From NCBI GenBank assembly GCA_001599355.1, contig BCGQ01000004.1, positions 1,061,249 to 1,125,248 on the forward strand: a stretch of 64,000 nt of DNA, in the 5' to 3' direction. A program made the translations under genes and the position numbers. The notes beneath the pieces were generated by a model that was not told the origin of the DNA, did no database searches, and was given only the letters and a program-made list of their open reading frames with translations. Of the stretch, positions 63,701-64,000 are shown piece after piece; position 1 is the first letter of the stretch; every line of letters starts with the position of its first letter. This stretch comes from Nakazawaea peltata. Taxonomy: Eukaryota > Ascomycota > Pichiomycetes > Alaninales > Pachysolenaceae.

Positions 63701-64000
63701 ATGAGTAGTAATCAGTCGAGAGTAAGTATTTTCGCGTAAATATGTTGAGATATCAACTTGAGAGCATCTTTGGATATCATTTGTCAATTCAGCTAATTCA
63801 AACTAATTTTGATTTATATTTTATTTATCCTAAATTTTTCAATATCTTGTGTACTTAGTATTATTCTAGTATGAGTTCATACAAGAGGTATATTTATTCT
63901 CCCTTTCGTTTGTACTATTTATTACTCAATTCTATAATCCTACACTACTCAGCTTCAACTGGAAAATCAATTTCCTTGAACCATCACCTCCTCCAATTGA
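63701..64000 (+). CDS. possible 5' end of a spliced gene running off the right edge
   Basis: ATG at 63701 opens a seven-codon exon (M-S-S-N-Q-S-R) ending at GTAAGT (63722). Candidate 3' sites are TAG at 63858 and 63869. With the second, the frame is open to the window end and reads Y-E-F-I-Q-E-V-Y-L-F then a hydrophobic run, like a membrane protein. The first site also gives an open frame, which contains an ATG at 63871. No TACTAAC is present (only AACTAAT near 63803), unlike the other introns here. Tentative. Confidence 0.35.

Overview
This window is nuclear DNA of a budding yeast (Saccharomycotina). It is gene-dense on both strands, about 40% GC by eye, and almost every long reading frame has a recognisable S. 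cerevisiae counterpart. The introns are short, with 5' GTAAGT, GTATGT or GTGAGT, a strict TACTAAC branch site, and an AG close behind. I saw no transposon, retroelement, virus-like element, rRNA or CRISPR array.

The most important observation is the genetic code. Codons CTG fall where homologues carry alanine: VPS29 (two sites), PGI1 (three), ERG20 (two), bS16m (one, in the G-A-Q-P-T motif) and the HSF-type DNA-binding domain (one). Read with the standard table these become odd leucines; read as alanine they restore family motifs. This points to the CUG-Ala yeasts (Pachysolen, Nakazawaea, Peterozyma). The proteins should be retranslated with CTG=Ala (NCBI table 26). YRB2 and SWI3 are most affected.

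Layout. 1-10 kb: edge-truncated Ser-rich coiled-coil protein (-), flavin monooxygenase (-), DHA1 drug/H+ antiporter (+), ARO10-like 2-oxoacid decarboxylase (-). 10-21 kb: NOC1/MAK21 (+), TEA-domain factor TEC1-like (+), VPS29 (+), an orphan spliced locus, SFL1-like HSF-family factor (-). 21-30 kb: RAX1 (-), STP1/STP2-like amino-acid-sensing factor (-), a long gene-free stretch, YBL028C-like nucleolar protein (-), RPL19 with intron (+), PRP3 (+). 30-37 kb: a cluster of mitochondrial genes, most with introns (HSP10, ATP19, ATP4, QCR8), mixed with a Wbp11-like protein, MED8 and ERG20. 37-50 kb: NNK1-like kinase, SWI3, COY1, an unknown acidic protein, PGI1 and MRPS16 (+), then MSI1 (-). 51-64 kb: RRP12 (+), tRNA-Gln (-), SOK1-like (-), YRB2 (+), SEE1/EFM4 (-), ARG5,6 (-), and the possible 5' end of another gene at the right edge.

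Functional groups: ribosome biogenesis (NOC1, RRP12, YBL028C-like, RPL19), oxidative phosphorylation and mitochondrial translation or folding (ATP4, ATP19, QCR8, MRPS16, HSP10), amino-acid sensing and metabolism (STP-like, ARG5,6, ARO10-like, NNK1-like), morphogenesis (TEC1-like, SFL1-like, RAX1, SOK1-like) and chromatin (SWI3, MSI1). Many promoters carry a private short tandem repeat or G-rich tract, listed individually. Comparisons with homologues are from memory, not from a database search.
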